Assembly (NCBI GenBank): GCA_024138025.1
Contig: JAMXBD010000063.1
Coordinates: 744,001 to 808,000 of the forward strand
Direction of reading: 5' to 3'
From: Combretum micranthum
Lineage: Eukaryota; Streptophyta; Magnoliopsida; Myrtales; Combretaceae
Length of the DNA stretch: 64,000 bases
Shown here in pieces: positions 59,661 to 64,000 of the stretch. Numbering within the stretch: position 1 is the stretch's first letter; every line of letters starts with the position of its first letter. The position numbers and the translations under genes were made by a program. Under the pieces are notes generated by a model. That model was not told the DNA's origin. It made no database searches and saw only the letters and a program-made list of their open reading frames with translations.

Positions 59661-60189
59661 TTCTTTTATTTCTCTTTATGAATTTATAAATTATCTCATA
59701 ATGTAACTACTAAATTCATATTTATGCATGGTCATATAATGATGTTGTTGTCTTAATAAAAATTTCAAAATGATAATATGGATTATTTTCTTTTAAATAA
59801 AAATGAGGCTAAACTCACAAGAAAAATGATTTTCATTACCTATAAAGATTTTTCATTAAGACATAAGATAATAGTTCAAGCTACACTCTTTCTAAAATAC
59901 TAAAATAATCTACCATAAACTTCTAATCTTTTGTTATGCAAGTTTTTTTCTTAAAAACTCATTTATACGGCATATATTAATATTTTGACAAACACTTTGA
60001 ATAAAACAATTTTCTAAGACAAACTTAAAAATCGACTCACTAGTTAAAGTCCACTTAAAAATAAAATCAGCATGCAACTTAAGGAACTAAGTTTTAAGAA
60101 GTGAATTCATCTTCTTTTTAAGAAGTTAATGAAATATAAATAATAGTTATAATAATTAGACACCCACTTGTAACAACTAAAAATTTAGT

Positions 60190-60395
60190 TTTCTTCAAAC
60201 AACCCATAAAGATCCATGTGTTGAAAAATTATTAATTAAAAAAGTTATTATGAGAATAAAAATTAAGAACAAGCCATTCACCTAATTTTTCTCATATACT
60301 ATAACCACATAAAGTTTCATGTGTTGGAAAATAATTAGTTAAAAGAAGTTTAATATGAAAATGAAATATTCATGAACCCAAAATAAATATAAAAT
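60190..60395 (+). repeat. two-unit tandem repeat, about 105 bp
   Basis: Two adjacent units share CATAAAG, TCATGTGTTG or CCATGTGTTG, AAAATTATTAATTA or AAATAATTAGTTA, and ATGA.AATAAA words. Also inside the unclassified insertion. Confidence 0.5.
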
Positions 60396-62474
60396 CATGA
60401 TTTTCTTTAATTAAATTTCACATTTACAAAATCTGAAAATTAAAATTTATTTAAGAACTAAACTTAGGAAAATTTCAAGAGAAAATACACTGAAAGTTTT
60501 ATGCCATTAATAAGTAAAACCGTATCTTATAAAATAATTGTTAAATAAAATCCCCTTCAAATAAAAGACCTTTGAGATTTCAAAGTGAATATTGAATTAT
60601 GATTTTATTGTTAAGTCATAAGTTTATAAAATAGCAAATTTTATCATAAGTCAATAAAATGATTTTTTCATAAAACTCAACATTACTACTTTCTACAAAT
60701 GATTATTTTCTAAAATTCTATTTTAAACAACATCACTAGGATCATGCATATAATATGAGTTATTTTCTATATTAAATAATTTTCAAAGGTAGAAATATTT
60801 ATATGTTTGCTATAAAGTATCTAAGTGAAGTAAAACTTGAAAAAAAAAAATTAAAATTTAAGAGCTAGAACTTTTGGATCAGATCTCTACTAATCCATTT
60901 CAAAACCCAAATGGCTTTAAATGTTAAAAATAACCTTACAAATCGATAGATCTTTTTAACTAGGTAGAAAATGACTACTAATATGCGAAATTCCGAGTTA
61001 AAATATGTAAGTTATGGTCGTTTTAAGTTGGGATTTCTTTTAATCCAAATTTTAATGAAAATGACAAGATATAATTATAAAGTTTAAGTATAACTTCTAT
61101 AAAATACTCATTCCGGATATTTTTTTTTATTTAGATGACGAGGAATATGATACTCCCCTTCATGAGGATTACTACGACTAAGCCGATTATGATATGGATG
61201 AGTGAGTTTTCCCTCCTGATATCGTTACCTTGCTTGTTATTGTAGATAGTTACACTAGATATATAAGTACAAGATAAAATGAATATATATGGGGTTATAG
61301 ATACTTATGTATGTGCTTCTATTAATGTGTGACAAAGGATGCTAAGCATATCGAAACTAATAATTGATTGTTTAAGTACATCATCAATATTACATGTTGC
61401 TTATGTATGAATGATGCGTGCTTGATCGCCTTTAAGTATATCATAATTATACTCGCCTTTGATGTAAATTAAATGGACACATATTGCATCTATCGAGTCA
61501 CATGCTGGCGGTTGCTACTCCTACATGAAGAATCGGGAGGGTCCGAGGTCAGGAGGGCCCGTGACCATACTCATTCTTAGGGAACTAAGATGTACCGTGG
61601 ATACATCTAAATGATGAGCCGCATTGATCGATCACTATAAGTAGGGGGCTCGGGGACTAGTAGTAGAAGATCATGTAGACCTTCAAATACCATTCCCTAA
61701 CCCTCGATACTGAAGGCGTAAATCCGTTCTATGTGTAATTTCTGAATACCCATACATAATTGTTTGTATCATGTAGTTGTTGCATAGCATGCATAACATA
61801 TGCATGAAAATAAATAAACTTTTTTGAAATACGGTACGAATAAATGGAATATCTCACTAAGTACATTGTAAGTTTATACCCCCATAGATTTTTGTTAAAA
61901 CAGGTATGCTTGAGACTCTATCCTAGGATAGGACATTAAGGAAATCATTGATGAATCATTGAGCATTTACAAATGAAGTGCGAGCATAGAAGGAATTTAC
62001 TTTCTCAAAATTTCTTTATGAGTAATATTTATTATGTTAATATTTGGGATATTACTAGGAAATATATTTATGTAGACTTGAAGACATTAGTGAGGGTATG
62101 CCCCGAAGAATTGTAATTGACCTTATTTATGTTTCATGTTAAGTATTTCTCTTGCTTCGTTACTTAATTGTTATCAAAGTAAATTATACTACTCTAATGC
62201 ATTCCCTCTCATGTGTTGTACGCCTTGTGTATGATATGAAAACCTTTGAGTGACTAAAGAAGTCATTTTTAGGCTTTAATATTGTGTACGATATATTGCA
62301 ATGCTTATGGTACCCCTCGGAATGTGACACAATCGTAAGTTTTTGAAATTATTACAAAAAGTATTTCACAATTTAGGTTTTTGATAACAATAAATGGCTA
62401 AAAAATAAGAAGAAAATGTGTGTAGAAGTAACTTTATTTTTTCAGTTAAATAAGGAATAAGAATATGTAGAGCT

Positions 62475-63202
62475 TAGTGATATAACCGAGTAGGCCATTA
62501 TAGGGTTTCCGACGCACCCGATCTGGTAAAAACCTATAGGGTTTTAGATTTGGGTTTGGATATATAGTAAAAGTCCTATAGGGTTATAGGGTTGGGTTTA
62601 GATCTTATGACAAACCCAATGGATACCCAACAATCCTATATTATAATTTAAAAAAAATAAATAAAAAACATTACTAAAGGGCAAAGAAATGGAAGAAGAC
62701 ATGAATGAACTGCCATCTTTTTACCTCCCAAGGAGGTTTTCTTTCTTTTATTTCTATTAGACTAGTTATGGATTTTAGAACATTTTATTAAATTTTATTC
62801 AAGCCATGTATGTTGTGGAGATTAATATTATTTATTATGGAAATTAATATTATTTGTTATCTGTTATATTTTAGTTATTTTAAGAGATTTAATTTAACTA
62901 TGTTTTTAAAATAATATACGATGACAAAAGTAATATATTTATGTTTTTAAATATTGTATAATGAATGTGATATACAACATTTTCTATCAATTCCGCATGT
63001 ATCTTTTCATTTTTAAATGTATAAAAAACTTATGTAAGAAGTACCAGCTTTTCTTAAATTTATTATTAAATTTTCAAAATATATTAAAAAATTACGGTTA
63101 TAAGGTTCTAGGATCGGATTCCGGGTTTTAAATCAAACCCTGTAAGACGGGTTTGGTTATAGCATAAAAACCATGTCGGGATCCGATCCGATTACATCTC
63201 TA
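62475..63202. mobile_element. non-autonomous hAT-like element, second copy, with empty site
   Basis: A 728-bp block. Its first 14 bases TAGTGATATAACCG pair with the reverse complement of its end (TAGAGATGTAATCG) with three mismatches. It is flanked by GTAGAGCT (62467-62474) and CTAGAGCT (63203-63210), an 8-bp target duplication with one change. Copy A shows the empty site at 21775-21790 with a single TAGAGCT. Subterminal CCTATAGGGTTT words match the element at 15634-16319. Confidence 0.9.
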
Positions 63203-64000
63203 CTAGAGCTTTCAATTATTTCTATTATTTAATTTATCTTCTCTTTTCTTTACTCCACTCTCAATGTTGCTAGCCCATCCTTTATCATGAATTCATGATC
63301 CAGCCAGATAATTAATTAAAGTGGCCACTTTTTACCATCTCTAATTCCTATATAATAATAGTAGTAGTAACAGCAGCATATATAGGCTGTAGGGTGTAGC
63401 TTATATGATAAATTAACAATGGAAGATGGCTATGGGGACAGCATTAAGCGTTAGTTTCTAAAAGTTAAAAAGATGGCTATTTAACTTATTTTAGATTTTT
63501 TCCGTAATTCTTATATTTTATTCAGCAATAAAATTTTGGATTACTTAGATTTTTATATAGAGAATTTTATAGTCTTTTTGCAAACTAAGTGTAGTTTAAG
63601 ATATATATATATATATATATATTTCTTCCATTCGATCTGTTGGTACTATACGAAACAATATTAGTGACAAATATTAGAAACTATTAAAATGATAGATTCA
63701 TCTTAAATTATTTTAATATACTTGCATTATTTGAAAAATCTTGATTTAACAAATTTTCATAAGTCAATCTAGTATTAAGGGATTTTTTTTGTACTTATTG
63801 TAATTATATCTTTTAAAAATTGATTCATTCCTGCTTTGCTGTATTGGTCATTAAAATCCAAGAAATTGCATATATAAAACAATGAATCAATATAATTGAT
63901 GTACTTATATACATTTGTATACAACCAAGATATTGTATTGAAGAGAAATTTTTAATATCAGTATAATAGTTTATTAATCCAAGATATTTATACGAATGCT

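Larger units (their letters stand above)
57745..62326. mobile_element. unclassified insertion of about 4.6 kb in copy B
   Basis: Copy A passes directly from the A-run near 21615 to the sequence matching 62327, so this block is extra in B. It opens with (CT)n(CA)n at 57741-57792 and contains no recognisable transposase, polymerase or gag. The longest frame, 58065-58310, has no known motif. Bases 61120-61210 have an acidic short frame after a T-rich tract that looks like a splice acceptor. Ends and target duplication could not be resolved, and a deletion in A is an alternative. Confidence 0.5.
54662..64000. repeat. segmental duplication, copy B
   Basis: Direct copy of 17782-22560, about 37 kb away in the same orientation and running past the window edge. 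It is expanded by three insertions that A lacks: 56844-57497, about 57745-62326 and 62475-63202. The shared host sequence lies at 54662-56843, 57498-57744, 62327-62474 and 63203-64000. Confidence 0.85.

Noticed and set aside
61120..61210. Acidic mini-exon after a splice-acceptor-like T tract
   Set aside because: Too short, with a stop inside, and no partner exons were found.
1..64000. tRNA, rRNA, CRISPR, operon or prokaryotic features
   Set aside because: None seen; gene structure, retrotransposons and composition are those of a plant nuclear genome, so bacterial signals such as ribosome-binding sites do not apply.

Overview
This is nuclear DNA of a flowering plant, most likely a woody eudicot. 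The base composition is AT-rich, gene density is very low, LTR retrotransposons and short DNA transposons abound, and the only intact host gene encodes an intronless MYC2-type bHLH transcription factor of the jasmonate pathway. No prokaryotic, organellar, rRNA, tRNA or CRISPR feature was recognised. I cannot name the species.

Layout. 1-7370: mostly AT-rich sequence, with a nested set of decayed gag- or gag-pro-only Ty3/Gypsy remnants (about 1235-4468). 7373-9229: a DNA element with long terminal inverted repeats. 9230-16958: no gene, but a short tandem duplication and a clean hAT-like element (15634-16319, 8-bp target duplication). 16959-18965: the MYC2-like gene on the minus strand, with two tiny upstream ORFs in its leader. 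20401-27477: dispersed repeats and a solo LTR (26828-27477). 28680-35500: an old, broken, minus-strand Ty3/Gypsy element with both LTRs. 35501-42469: AT-rich and pyrimidine-rich DNA without a gene. 42475-49318: a young Athila-like element with two 1372-bp LTRs, a 5-bp target duplication and only gag plus protease. 49571-51270: a 1.7-kb near-palindrome made of two opposed LTR-like arms. 54662-64000: a second, direct copy of the MYC2 region.

The two MYC2 regions (about 17782-22560 and 54662-64000, running off the right edge) form a dispersed segmental duplication. The second copy begins in the middle of the gene, so its MYC paralogue lacks the bHLH and C-terminal domains. A deletion also removed the first 48 codons, and the remaining ORF starts at a codon that aligns with an upstream-ORF ATG of the intact gene. 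The copies act as empty-site controls for each other. The second gained a solo LTR, an unclassified insert of about 4.6 kb and a hAT-like element; the first gained a different hAT-like element.

No new protein system can be demonstrated. The best leads are the 269-residue truncated MYC reading frame, the recurrent loss of polymerase from LTR elements, the large near-palindrome as a possible small-RNA source, and the GC-rich word arrays shared by unrelated LTRs. Repeat boundaries and divergences were judged by eye.
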